A stretch of DNA of 9,545 nucleotides from assembly GCA_017629395.1 (NCBI GenBank), contig JAGBXH010000476.1:1-9545 (forward strand). Reading direction: 5' to 3'. Made by a program: the position numbers and the translations under genes. Of this stretch, positions 1-7,139 are shown one piece after another. This stretch comes from Clostridia bacterium. GTDB lineage: Bacteria; Bacillota; Clostridia; Oscillospirales; CAG-272. The notes under the pieces were generated by a model, which made no database searches, had not been told where the DNA came from, and saw only the letters and a program-made list of their open reading frames with translations. Every line of letters starts with the position of its first letter. The stretch's first letter is position 1.

Positions 1-1
1 G

Positions 2-1588
2 CTTTGCATGAACTCGCCTTATTACGATACGCTGATCGCGCAAGTGGAAGAGGTCGTGCGCCGCTACGATCCCGTCGGCATTTTCCTTGACATTGTCGGC
101 GAGCGCGCTTGCTTCTGCCCCTATTGCCGCGCCGAGGTCATCAAGCAGGGCTGGGATCCCGAGGATTTCTACTCCTACGTACGTCTTGCAGGCGTGACGT
201 ATAAGAAATATTATGAGGGCGTAAACGCTGCGGCACGCGCCATCAAGCCGGGAATTCGCATCTTCCACAACCAAGGTCACATTCCCTGCGGCAGACGCGA
301 CTTTGCAGCATCCAACACCCACCAGGAGATTGAAAGCCTGCCCACGGGCGGCTGGGGCTACGACCACTTCCCCAAGTCCGCCAAGTACGCTGCCCTGCTT
401 GGCAGCGAATATTTGGGCATGACGGGCAAGTTCCACACCACTTGGGGCGAATTCGGCGGCTTTAAGCATCCCAACGCGCTCAAATACGAGATCGCGCTCT
501 CGCTTGCCAACGGTGCTTGCTGCTCGATCGGTGACCAGATGCACCCCGAGGGCTTTTTAGACGAGGCGACCTACGAGCTGATCGGCATTGCCTATGCTGA
601 TGCCGAAAAGGTGGAGGAATATTGCTACGACGTGACCACGGTTGCGGACGTTGGCGTGCTCTCCATCGAATCCATCAACGGTACGGCACGCAATCACCCT
701 GCCGACACCGGCTCGGGCAGAATGCTGCTGGAGGGCAAATACCTCTACGACGTGCTGGACACCGCATGTGATTTTTCCAAGTACAAGCTTTTGATCCTGC
801 CCGATGCCATTCCCGTAACCGATCCCGCTCTGCTTGATAAGCTGAACGCTTTCGTAGCGGGCGGCGGCAAGCTGCTTTGCTCTGGCGTTTCGGGTACGGA
901 CGGCAAGGAGATGCTCTTCGACCTTGGCGTCAAGTGGCTGGGCAAGGGGCAATATCAGCCCACCTATCTGCGCCCCGAGTTCGAGGCACTCGGACTGCCC
1001 AAGACCAGCTACGTCATGTACAGCACCAATTACGTAATCGAGCAGACCGATGACACAGCACAGGTGCTGGGATATGCACGCTACCCCTTCTTTAACCGCG
1101 AGCGCGGCTATTTCTGCTCGCACCAGCACACGCCCTTTGTGACAGAGGACGCAGCCCCTGCCGTGGTCATCGGCAAGGACGGCGGCTATATTGCTTGGGA
1201 TATCTTCTCGGAGTACGCAGACAAGGGCAGCATCATTCTCAAGGAGATCGTGCTGCACACCATTGACGCGCTGCTTGGCAAAGACAAGACGCTGACCACC
1301 AATCTGCCCAGCGCAGGCGTGGTCACGCTGAACGAACAAGCCGAGCAAAACCGCTACGTGCTGCACGCGCTGTACGCAACACCCGTCAAGCGCGGTGGCG
1401 GCATTGAGATCATTGAGGATCTTGTGCCCGTTTACGACACGACCTTTGAGGTCAAGACCGCCAAGCCCATTACGCGCGTGACCGCCGTGCCGCAGAACGC
1501 GCAAATCCCCTTTACTTACGAAAACGGCATTTGCAAATTCACCATTGACAAATTCACCTGCGCACAGATCGTGACGCTGGAGTATTAA
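2..1588 (+). CDS. Putative glycoside hydrolase, GHL6 + beta-galactosidase trimerisation type (5' truncated by window)
   Basis: Probably acts on plant or host oligosaccharides, but the substrate cannot be read from sequence. The frame stays open to the left edge: Leu-Cys precede the first Met in a family-like LCMNSPYYD context, so the real start lies upstream and this Met (position 8) is internal. Numbering from that Met: residues 1-210 look like the C-terminal part of a TIM-barrel GHL6 domain, with YDPVGIFLDIV (20-30), a CFCPYC cysteine cluster (35-40), EIESLPTGGWGYDHFP (107-122) and WGEFGG (146-151). Asp28 and Glu148 are possible active-site acids (inference). Residues about 214-422 resemble the flavodoxin-like beta-galactosidase trimerisation domain (YKLLILPDAIPVTD, AFVAGGGKLLCSG). 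Residues 435-526 look like a C-terminal beta-domain. No signal peptide can be judged. It is convergent with the minus-strand genes and ends 50 nt before a strong terminator. Family confidence is good; specificity is unknown. Confidence 0.85.
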   Translation, partial: LCMNSPYYDTLIAQVEEVVRRYDPVGIFLDIVGERACFCPYCRAEVIKQGWDPEDFYSYVRLAGVTYKKYYEGVNAAARAIKPGIRIFHNQGHIPCGRRDFAASNTHQEIESLPTGGWGYDHFPKSAKYAALLGSEYLGMTGKFHTTWGEFGGFKHPNALKYEIALSLANGACCSIGDQMHPEGFLDEATYELIGIAYADAEKVEEYCYDVTTVADVGVLSIESINGTARNHPADTGSGRMLLEGKYLYDVLDTACDFSKYKLLILPDAIPVTDPALLDKLNAFVAGGGKLLCSGVSGTDGKEMLFDLGVKWLGKGQYQPTYLRPEFEALGLPKTSYVMYSTNYVIEQTDDTAQVLGYARYPFFNRERGYFCSHQHTPFVTEDAAPAVVIGKDGGYIAWDIFSEYADKGSIILKEIVLHTIDALLGKDKTLTTNLPSAGVVTLNEQAEQNRYVLHALYATPVKRGGGIEIIEDLVPVYDTTFEVKTAKPITRVTAVPQNAQIPFTYENGICKFTIDKFTCAQIVTLEY

Positions 1589-1604
1589 AAAAAGAAATCC
1601 ATTC

Positions 1605-1624
1605 ATCAGCCCGATGGGGCTGAT
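1605..1624. other. Short perfect hairpin after the hydrolase stop codon
   Basis: ATCAGCCC (1605-1612) pairs perfectly with GGGCTGAT (1617-1624) around a GATG loop. No T-run follows on the plus strand, so it is not a standard terminator by itself. It lies 16 nt past the stop and just before the strong terminator at 1638, so it may stabilise the 3' end of the mRNA. Confidence 0.45.
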
Positions 1625-1637
1625 AAATTAGCGGAAC

Positions 1638-1675
1638 AACAGGGGCTTCTTCACGTAAAGGAAGCCCCTGTTTTT
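1638..1675 (+). terminator. Rho-independent terminator of the glycoside hydrolase gene
   Basis: A 12-bp perfect stem, AACAGGGGCTTC (1638-1649) with GAAGCCCCTGTT (1661-1672), has an 11-nt loop and is followed by a T-run to 1675. GC content sits at the middle of the stem with A/T at the base, as expected for an intrinsic terminator on the plus strand. Confidence 0.9.
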
Positions 1676-1693
1676 GAAAATATACGAATAAAT

Positions 1694-1820
1694 TAGTTGG
1701 CGAAGGCACTGGCGATCACTGATCGCCCCTACAACTGTGTGCGTTGGGGTTTTACAATACCAAAACCTCAACGGTTGTGCCTTAGGGGCGATCATTGATC
1801 GCCAGTGCCTGCAACAACTA
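1694..1820. repeat. MITE-like 127-bp nested inverted-repeat element
   Basis: Two 28-nt arms (1704-1731 and 1783-1810) are reverse complements with one mismatch (C1719 against T1795). Each arm carries its own near-palindrome of the GGCGATCA-n-TGATCGCC type. Outside, TAGTTG (1694-1699) matches CAACTA (1815-1820). Inside, CGTTGGGGTTTT (1742-1753) pairs with AAAACCTCAACG (1762-1773), one G-T wobble. The whole element folds into one long hairpin and has no coding capacity. It sits between two convergent genes. Repeats containing a similar GGGGCGATCATTGATCGCC core are, to my knowledge, dispersed in many gut Clostridia genomes; copy number here cannot be seen. No clear target-site duplication was found. 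It could be a non-autonomous mobile element, a palindromic intergenic repeat (REP/BIME-like) or a two-way transcription barrier. Confidence 0.65.
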
Positions 1821-1836
1821 CTCATAAATAACGATC

Positions 1837-1866
1837 AAGGACTGCATCCATGTGAATACAGTCCTT
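1837..1866 (-). terminator. Weak hairpin, possible terminator of the lipoprotein gene
   Basis: AAGGACTG (1837-1844) pairs with CAGTCCTT (1859-1866), 8 bp with a 14-nt loop. It is the only hairpin between the lipoprotein stop (1919) and the 127-bp repeat. The T-rich tail is poor on both strands (TTATTT on plus, TTGATCGTTATTT on minus), so it may be weak, bidirectional or not a terminator. No gene is seen in the whole 1589-1918 gap; it holds the hairpins and the repeat only. Confidence 0.4.
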
Positions 1867-1918
1867 ATTTCGTGCGAATTTCTCCGCTATTTCCGCAGCC
1901 CGATCAATGGATTTCTTT

Positions 1919-2413
1919 TTATTCAACCTCTACCGCTGCAGCAAACAACATAAAGGTGAATTCAAGAGTGGGCGCGTCCTTGGTGTAGCAGGCATACTGC
2001 ACCGTCCAGAAGCTGTCCGTTCCCACATAAAAAAATACGTAATAGGTGCGACCGCCCTTTTCGGCGACGTAGTAAACCAATTCATCATCATGCTCTATAG
2101 CCATGGAATGACCGTTATCATCCCTGTAAGCCTCGGCAAACTGATCCAGCGTCTGCCCGTTATATTCGGGATACTCCTCAAAGGTCGTTCTCTCCACCAT
2201 CACAGCTCCGAAATCCGCAACGTAATAGCCGTAAAAGCCCACCTCACTGACCTGCTCCTCATAGGCATCGGTCAAAAGAAGCTTGATTCCGTCTTTCTCA
2301 AAGGTTTTACTCTCGCCGATAACCTCTGCGCTGGGCATAAACTGAATAAACCCACATCCGCTCAGACAAAATACCAAGGTCAGACACACCGTTAAAACAA
2401 AAATTCTTTTCAT
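1919..2413 (-). CDS. Small secreted lipoprotein of unknown function
   Basis: A 164-aa protein with a lipoprotein signal peptide: MKR, a hydrophobic stretch, then the lipobox LSGC with the lipidated cysteine at residue 20. It should be anchored outside the cytoplasmic membrane. Two ATGs lie in frame at 2419 and 2413. An AAGGAG box at 2421-2426 is only 1 nt from the first but 7 nt from the second, so 2413 is chosen. The mature domain (about 145 aa) begins with an FEKDGIKLLLTDAY-type segment and is rich in aromatic and acidic residues; similar Clostridia lipoproteins exist without known function. It lies 111 nt downstream of the DUF4886 gene on the same strand. No clear terminator or good promoter separates them (a TATATA box lies near 2440 without a matching -35), so read-through is possible. 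I do not assign a function. Confidence 0.8.
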   Translation of the reverse strand: MKRIFVLTVCLTLVFCLSGCGFIQFMPSAEVIGESKTFEKDGIKLLLTDAYEEQVSEVGFYGYYVADFGAVMVERTTFEEYPEYNGQTLDQFAEAYRDDNGHSMAIEHDDELVYYVAEKGGRTYYVFFYVGTDSFWTVQYACYTKDAPTLEFTFMLFAAAVEVE

Positions 2414-2524
2414 GATCATGCTCCTTTCTTATCCTTCACCTATATAGACGCATTTTTTTCCAAAAAGTTTCGCATATTTTCAAATTTCTTTTAAAATCGC
2501 GAAAAAAATGGACAAAGGATAATT

Positions 2525-3259
2525 TTAGTCAAACACAACCTTGTTGACCGCCTTAACGATCTCGGCGATCAAGTCTTGGTCCAGCTCCATAAACGGCATC
2601 GCCTCCACGCGCTTGCCGCTAAAGACCGCAAGCCAAGTCAGGGCAACCGCAAATCTGCCGTAGGTCTCGGACATATGGAAGCTGTCGCGGCACAAGGACT
2701 CGCCGCCGTTTGCCACGTCAAACGCGGGTACGTTCTCGCGCAGGGTCTGGATAACGTCACCTGCGGGGATCAACGCAGCACCCGTAACAAGGCAAGCCGA
2801 ATCGGACGCGCTGCAAATGGCTGCGTACATCTTTTTTTGGTCGCAATCATAGCGCGGAAAATCGACGTGCGGTGAGCCGATCTCATACGCCCAGGTGCGG
2901 TGGAAATACAGGTCCGCGCCCGGCTGCTTTTCGCGCACGTAAGCGGAAAGGTCGTTTAAGTAGGGCTGATAGGTCTCGTACTGCCCCGAAAATCCGCTGA
3001 CCTGCTGCAGCGTGATCGCATCATACTTCCCTGCCTCGATGACTTCCTTGACCGTGACGGGATGCGCCACCCACGTGCCGTTAACGCCATAAAGATACTC
3101 TTTTTTATTCTCCGCTACGTTTTGCCAATGGGTCTGCAGGCTGCATCCGCCGATCGCTAAATTTTCACAGGTCAGATCAATGCCTCTCTGCTCTGCCAGC
3201 GCATGCAAATACGCCTGCGCGTCCTCGGAAAAGCTGTTGCCGATAGATAAAATTTTCAT
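2525..3259 (-). CDS. DUF4886 family protein, SGNH-like hydrolase fold
   Basis: The 244-aa protein has the hallmarks of DUF4886, a family related to SGNH/GDSL esterases. The first strand runs straight into GNSFS (7-11), placing the nucleophile candidate at Ser9. A GG segment (37-38, block II) follows, then ITLQQVSGFSGQYETYQPYL (82-101) in the block III area. A C-terminal RDSFHMSETYGRF (191-203) supplies the likely Asp192/His195 of the triad. There is no signal peptide, so it is probably cytoplasmic. Such enzymes often remove acyl groups from carbohydrates, but the substrate is unknown here; the hydrolase across the convergent junction is only circumstantial context. The start is well supported: a GGAGG box stands 7 nt upstream of ATG. 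It has its own promoter at 3289-3317, immediately after the terminator of the preceding gene. Length is about full size for the family. Confidence 0.88.
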   Translation of the reverse strand: MKILSIGNSFSEDAQAYLHALAEQRGIDLTCENLAIGGCSLQTHWQNVAENKKEYLYGVNGTWVAHPVTVKEVIEAGKYDAITLQQVSGFSGQYETYQPYLNDLSAYVREKQPGADLYFHRTWAYEIGSPHVDFPRYDCDQKKMYAAICSASDSACLVTGAALIPAGDVIQTLRENVPAFDVANGGESLCRDSFHMSETYGRFAVALTWLAVFSGKRVEAMPFMELDQDLIAEIVKAVNKVVFD

Positions 3260-3288
3260 ATTCGTGCCTCCGTGACTGATTTGATTTC

Positions 3289-3317
3289 ATTATACCACGC
3301 TTTGCGGGAATATGCAA
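3289..3317 (-). promoter_or_regulatory. Sigma-A promoter of the DUF4886 gene
   Basis: On the minus strand TTGCAT (3317-3312) and TATAAT (3294-3289) are separated by exactly 17 nt. The -10 is extended: TGG stands directly before TATAAT. It lies about 30 nt upstream of the start codon, with the GGAGG box between. Confidence 0.85.
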
Positions 3318-3318
3318 G

Positions 3319-3350
3319 AAAAACCTGCGTGCCCATTTGGCACGCAGGTT
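3319..3350 (-). terminator. Rho-independent terminator of the XRE-RDD gene
   Basis: AACCTGCGTGCC (3322-3333) pairs perfectly with GGCACGCAGGTT (3339-3350) around a 5-nt loop. On the minus strand the stem is followed by TTTTT (3323-3319). The hairpin begins 4 nt after the stop codon. The T-run ends just 1 nt before the -35 box of the next promoter (3317-3312). Confidence 0.92.
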
Positions 3351-3354
3351 GATT

Positions 3355-4497
3355 TTATTGAAATTCGGTGCACTCGGGGCACACGTACCACTCACCGTCT
3401 TTTTTGTGGCAGGTCACGGTCAATGCATTAAATAGTCGGATGCGGTATTCAAAGGTGGAACGCTTTTGCACGCTCTCGTCCTCGTGCCCCGCATCCTCAG
3501 AGTAGGTATACGCCGCAACGCTCACATCGTCAGCATCGTATTCCCGCGCCGCAAAGGTATCGCTGTTTATGACGTAATCGTAGGATAACTCGTACACAAC
3601 GTCGTAATCCTCACTGCGCTCTATACGCTGAAACATGGTTGCCAAAGAGACCCATACGTATCCAAACAGCATCACGATCACCAACAAAACCGCCACAACC
3701 GGGATCACCCATACCGCGTAGGATTTCTTGGGCGACTTGTAGGCATTGATACTCTTGATGGGATCCTGCTCGTCGCGCTCACGCTGCAGCCTTGCAAGCT
3801 CCTTTTTGGGCACGACCATGGTGCGCGCACAGCGGTCACCCAGCGTAGCCCCCGATGCCAAAAGCAGGATTGCGTCAAATGCGTACACCTGCAAAAACAG
3901 ATTGCGCACCGCTCTTTGCCAGAATTTCGGCTTTTTGCCGCTCTTTTTATCTAATACCACCAGCCCCAGGATACGCTTGCCGAGTGAACGTCCGCCAAAA
4001 ATGACGTCGCGCATCATAAAGCCTACCGTGAAAAGCAGAAACAAAGCCAAAAATGCAAGAATGAACAGCGGATGCGTAGACAGCTCATGTGAGGTAATAC
4101 TCTTTGTCACCGCTGTCAGTACCGTCATGCCGATCAAGGTCACACCGCCAAACAGCCACCAGTCCAAAAGTGCTGCAAACAAACGCAAAAATCTCGTAGA
4201 GGTTGCATTGGAGGCATCGGCACGGCAAAGTGCCTCGTACCGCTCGTAGATCTGCTCTACCGCCATAGGCTCCGGTACACTCTCCTGCAATCTCTTTCCT
4301 GCAATCAGCTCCTCGGGGCGCACGTCCAAAAGCTTAGCCAACGCAAACAGCACCTCTACGCGCGGCTTGGACGCGCCCGTTTCCCATTTGGATACGGCTG
4401 CAGCCGTCACCCCCAATGCCTCTGCCACGTCAGCTTGGGTCAGCCCCTTTTGCTCGCGCAGCTCACACACAAAATTCCCAAATTGATAATCGTTCAA
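3355..4497 (-). CDS. XRE-family regulator fused to an RDD membrane domain
   Basis: A 380-aa, probably membrane-anchored transcription regulator. Residues 9-63 form a Cro/C1-type HTH (ELREQKGLTQADVAEALGV, then TAAAVSKWETGASKPRVEVL). Residues about 100-235 match the RDD family: TRFLRLFAALLDWW, hydrophobic segments near 113-130 and 146-164, FGGRSLGKRILGLVVLD (167-183) and a third segment near 199-217. A fourth transmembrane helix (260-284) leads to a roughly 95-aa C-terminal domain, likely extracytoplasmic, ending in a CPEC motif. Start: TTG at 4497 is chosen over the ATG at 4566. AAGGAG stands 7 nt before it, MNDYQFGNF is a typical XRE N terminus, and the ATG lies upstream of the promoter at 4528-4556. 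The C-terminal part may sense an envelope signal (inference). Targets are unknown; autoregulation is plausible. It is a single-gene unit with its own promoter and terminator. Confidence 0.87.
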   Translation of the reverse strand: MNDYQFGNFVCELREQKGLTQADVAEALGVTAAAVSKWETGASKPRVEVLFALAKLLDVRPEELIAGKRLQESVPEPMAVEQIYERYEALCRADASNATSTRFLRLFAALLDWWLFGGVTLIGMTVLTAVTKSITSHELSTHPLFILAFLALFLLFTVGFMMRDVIFGGRSLGKRILGLVVLDKKSGKKPKFWQRAVRNLFLQVYAFDAILLLASGATLGDRCARTMVVPKKELARLQRERDEQDPIKSINAYKSPKKSYAVWVIPVVAVLLVIVMLFGYVWVSLATMFQRIERSEDYDVVYELSYDYVINSDTFAAREYDADDVSVAAYTYSEDAGHEDESVQKRSTFEYRIRLFNALTVTCHKKDGEWYVCPECTEFQ

Positions 4498-4527
4498 AGC
4501 AGTGCTCCTTTTCGTGTTATTGAATTC

Positions 4528-4556
4528 ATTATACGAGATTTCACACGATTTGTCAA
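4528..4556 (-). promoter_or_regulatory. Perfect-consensus sigma-A promoter of the XRE-RDD gene
   Basis: Minus strand TTGACA (4556-4551), a 17-nt spacer, and TATAAT (4533-4528): both hexamers match consensus exactly. The TTG start lies about 30 nt downstream with an AAGGAG box between. Such a strong promoter before a HTH gene suggests that expression is held down by a repressor, possibly the product itself. Confidence 0.92.
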
Positions 4557-4570
4557 GAAAAGGCATGTTG

Positions 4571-4586
4571 AATATCGGTTGATATT
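4571..4586. promoter_or_regulatory. Small inverted repeat upstream of the XRE promoter, possible operator
   Basis: AATATC (4571-4576) and GATATT (4581-4586) are perfect inverted half-sites with a 4-bp spacer, 14 bp upstream of the -35 box. Size and symmetry fit a HTH dimer site, but the sequence is A/T-rich and could be chance. Confidence 0.25.
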
Positions 4587-4598
4587 GGTTTTAAGGGC

Positions 4599-4635
4599 AA
4601 AAAAGCCGCGGCGAACTCTCACCGCGGCTTTTTTT
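4599..4635 (-). terminator. Rho-independent terminator ending the transporter operon
   Basis: AAAAAAGCCGCGG (4599-4611) pairs perfectly with CCGCGGCTTTTTT (4622-4634), 13 bp with a 10-nt loop, and T-runs on both strands make it bidirectional. On the minus strand the stem starts inside the TAA stop codon (4636-4634) of the LicC-like gene, so there is no 3' untranslated spacer at all. Confidence 0.93.
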
Positions 4636-5527
4636 ACATCGCGTAACTCTTATCAATCTGCTTGAGCTCGTTGAATGTGTCGATCTCCACGATATCAGAG
4701 AAGGAGCACTCGCGCACGCGAATGTCATAGGAATCGATGCAGTAATCCAGCGCGACCTGATCCCAGTATCTTTCCTTACCGCCCGGGGTGTTGTACACGC
4801 GCTCGATGTCCTTTTCCAGTCTTGCACCGTCCTCGGCGTTCCAGTAGGAGATGCCGTACATGTGGAAGCAATCCGTACCGCCGACAGCCATCTTCTTGAT
4901 CACGCCGCCTGCACCCGTGGTAAAGCACCAGTCCTCGGTACGCTCGGTAGGAACGCCCAGATAGTTGGTTTCGTACTGGTACTTGGTGATCAGCTTGGGG
5001 TTATACAAAAGCAGATCGGACTCAAATACGTAGCTGTTGCCGAGCAGGTGACGCACGCAGTATGCGGAGGAGATGTTATTGGTTTCGTTATACACGGGAT
5101 TTTCGATAAAGGTGATGGTGGGGTACTTTTTGAGCAGCTGATCAAACTGCTCGGAGAGGTAACCGCGCACTAAATAAATTTCCTCAATGCCCGCGGACAC
5201 CACGGCATCCAGCAAGGAATCGATGATTCTCTTGCCCTTGACGCGTACCAAGGGCTTGGGGGTATTGAGCGTAATGGGCACAAGACGCGAGCCAAAGCCC
5301 GCAGCCATGAAAATGGCGCGCTTGACGCGATAAGGCTCCAAAGCCTGCACGCCTGCCTCGGTAATGCAGCCCTCTGCGATCAGCCCCTGCTCGCACAGCT
5401 CTGCGACCAGCTTATTGACCGTGCCAACGGAAAGTCCCGTAGCATTTGCGATATCACGCTGGGTGCGACTTCTGCGGTCGGACTCCAGCAGCTCCAAAAT
5501 TGTAAATTGCTTTTTCGTAAGGTTCAT
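4634..5527 (-). CDS. Winged-helix domain fused to LicC-like CTP:phosphocholine cytidylyltransferase
   Basis: A 297-aa two-domain protein. Residues 1-65 form a MarR-like winged helix (KKQFTILELLESD, RTQRDIANATGLSVGTVNKL, then a wing ending ITEAGVQALEPY). Residues 69-297 form a nucleotidyltransferase: AIFMAAGFGSRLVPITLNTP (71-90) with Lys91-Pro92 as the NTP loop, ESDLLL (169-174) with Asp171 as likely metal ligand, and DIVEIDTFNELK (278-289) with Glu281/Asp283 as in LicC. LicC makes CDP-choline from phosphocholine and CTP for surface phosphocholine; the related domain of PntC does the same for 2-aminoethylphosphonate. Start: ATG at 5527, with GGAG 6 nt upstream; an upstream in-frame ATG (5584) lies inside the permease gene. 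It begins 13 nt after the permease stop and ends the operon. Cytoplasmic. It may regulate transcription according to CDP-product level (inference). Confidence 0.9.
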   Translation of the reverse strand: MNLTKKQFTILELLESDRRSRTQRDIANATGLSVGTVNKLVAELCEQGLIAEGCITEAGVQALEPYRVKRAIFMAAGFGSRLVPITLNTPKPLVRVKGKRIIDSLLDAVVSAGIEEIYLVRGYLSEQFDQLLKKYPTITFIENPVYNETNNISSAYCVRHLLGNSYVFESDLLLYNPKLITKYQYETNYLGVPTERTEDWCFTTGAGGVIKKMAVGGTDCFHMYGISYWNAEDGARLEKDIERVYNTPGGKERYWDQVALDYCIDSYDIRVRECSFSDIVEIDTFNELKQIDKSYAM

Positions 5528-5540
5528 AATATACTCCAAT

Positions 5541-7139
5541 TTATCTGCGGCGTGCGCTGATCGCTTTGATCTGCTCAACCGCAAGCTTCATAATCATATT
5601 CACGACAAGAATGAGAATGGACACCACCGCCACGTACTCGTTGTTGTGCTCGTTAAACTGGCTGATCATCAGCGAGATAGGCTTATTGGTGCTGTTTGCA
5701 AGGAAGGATACGGCGGAAATGGTCATCATACTGTTGACGAACAGATACGAGAACATTTCTGCCAAGGTGCCGATGCTCTGCGGCAAAAATACGCGCCACA
5801 GCATGCGCACGCGCCCAATGCCCAGCGTCTGTCCCACCGCCTCAAGGTTCTCGTTCATCTTGCCAAAGCTGTTATACATCATAAGGTAAGGCGACGAGAT
5901 AAAGTGCGCGGTGTTGACCATGACCAGAATGATCAGCGTGCCGAAAATGGGGGTGGATGCAAAGGTCATAACGTAGGAGATACCCAGCACCATACCGGGG
6001 ATCGCCATAGAGGTAATTGCCAGCAGGTGCAAGCCGCGCGAGAGCGGCGAGCGCATGCGGGCGGTCATGTAGGCAGTAATAAAGCCAAGAGCCGCGCCCA
6101 CGCTTGCAGTCACCAGCGCAATGACCAAAGAATTGGTCAGGTACTTTGCCCCCTGCCCGCGGAAAATATAGGCAAAGTGATCTGCCGTGAGCGAGAGGTC
6201 AATGGGATAACGCTTGACGATTGCAAGGAAGATAAATACCGCGATCGGCAGCAGCGCAAAGAGTGCCATGAGCGTGCAGAATGCATACGCCAGCATCTTG
6301 AAAAGCGGCTTGTTGCTGCCCTCGTGCGTCTTTTTGACGTAAGCACCCGTACCGCGCTCCTTGCCAAGCAAATCCATCAGGAAAGCCACAATGGCAGGCA
6401 GCAGCAGTATCACGCCGTACACCGCGCCGCGCCCGAATTTTTGCTGGTCGATGGCAGCCTGGTACATCAGCGTGGACACGGTATAATTATCTGTGCCCGC
6501 TACCATGAGCGGCACACCGTAATCGGTGACTACCATGGCAAAGGTGGAAAACGCGGCAGCGATAAGCGGCTTGCGCAGATACGGCAGCGAAACCTTCAAA
6601 AAGGTTCTGACCTTGCCGATTCCCAGCACCTCGGCTGCCTCGTAAACCGACATATCCTCATAGCGCAGCACGTCTGCAAGCATGATGTACGCCACCGGAA
6701 GCGCGTACATCACAGAGCCCAGCACGATGCCCGTGCCGCCGTAGATGGGAAAGGTACTGCCCAACAAATTTTTGACGATACCGTTCTGACCAAACAGAAT
6801 CAGAAGTGCCATGCCGTGCGAGATGGACGGTATGAGCATGGGCAGAATGAGAATGACGTTCCAGATGCGCTTCCCTTTGATCTGCACGCGCGTGGTGCAC
6901 AACGCCATCAAATACGCAAGCACCACCACGATCAGCGTGGCAAGTGCGGTATAGCGCAGCGAGTTCCAAAGCGCACTGACAAAATTCGGACCCTTGACCA
7001 CGTCGGCAATATCCGTGGGCGTGATCTTGGTCAGCATGGATATAATAGGAACTATCACCACGCAAAGCAGCACCAGCGCCACCGTCCATTTGGCGACCCA
7101 TGCCCCGCTCTGCGGGCGTTTTTTGATCGTGGCTGTCAT
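5541..7139 (-). CDS. ABC transporter permease, fused two-module type (iron/phosphonate-like)
   Basis: A 532-aa integral membrane protein with two tandem binding-protein-dependent permease modules, as in FbpB/AfuB and aminoethylphosphonate-type permeases. Module 1 covers about residues 15-260 and module 2 about 280-525, with roughly six transmembrane helices each. Each module has its cytoplasmic EAA loop for docking the ATPase: YEAAEVLGIGKVRTFLKVSL (166-185) and NLEAVGQTLGIGRVRMLWRV (431-450), each followed by a Pro. It therefore forms the whole channel as one chain and needs two copies of the ATPase encoded just upstream. Its ATG overlaps the ATPase stop by 4 nt (ATGA), indicating translational coupling; a G-rich stretch just before may serve as the ribosome site. 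The fold alone does not define the substrate: the family carries Fe(III), phosphonates, thiamine and polyamine-like compounds. Confidence 0.93.
   Translation of the reverse strand: MTATIKKRPQSGAWVAKWTVALVLLCVVIVPIISMLTKITPTDIADVVKGPNFVSALWNSLRYTALATLIVVVLAYLMALCTTRVQIKGKRIWNVILILPMLIPSISHGMALLILFGQNGIVKNLLGSTFPIYGGTGIVLGSVMYALPVAYIMLADVLRYEDMSVYEAAEVLGIGKVRTFLKVSLPYLRKPLIAAAFSTFAMVVTDYGVPLMVAGTDNYTVSTLMYQAAIDQQKFGRGAVYGVILLLPAIVAFLMDLLGKERGTGAYVKKTHEGSNKPLFKMLAYAFCTLMALFALLPIAVFIFLAIVKRYPIDLSLTADHFAYIFRGQGAKYLTNSLVIALVTASVGAALGFITAYMTARMRSPLSRGLHLLAITSMAIPGMVLGISYVMTFASTPIFGTLIILVMVNTAHFISSPYLMMYNSFGKMNENLEAVGQTLGIGRVRMLWRVFLPQSIGTLAEMFSYLFVNSMMTISAVSFLANSTNKPISLMISQFNEHNNEYVAVVSILILVVNMIMKLAVEQIKAISARRR

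Noticed and set aside
557..1606. A 349-codon minus-strand open frame opposite the hydrolase.
   Set aside because: Composition is not protein-like and the plus strand carries a well-recognised two-domain enzyme over the same bases.
1681..1870. CRISPR-like repeats suggested by the repeated GGCGATCA/TGATCGCC segments.
   Set aside because: Only two copies, in inverted orientation and without regular spacers; they are arms of one palindromic element.
1907..2395. A 162-codon plus-strand open frame opposite the lipoprotein.
   Set aside because: The minus strand has a signal peptide, lipobox and ribosome site; this frame has none.
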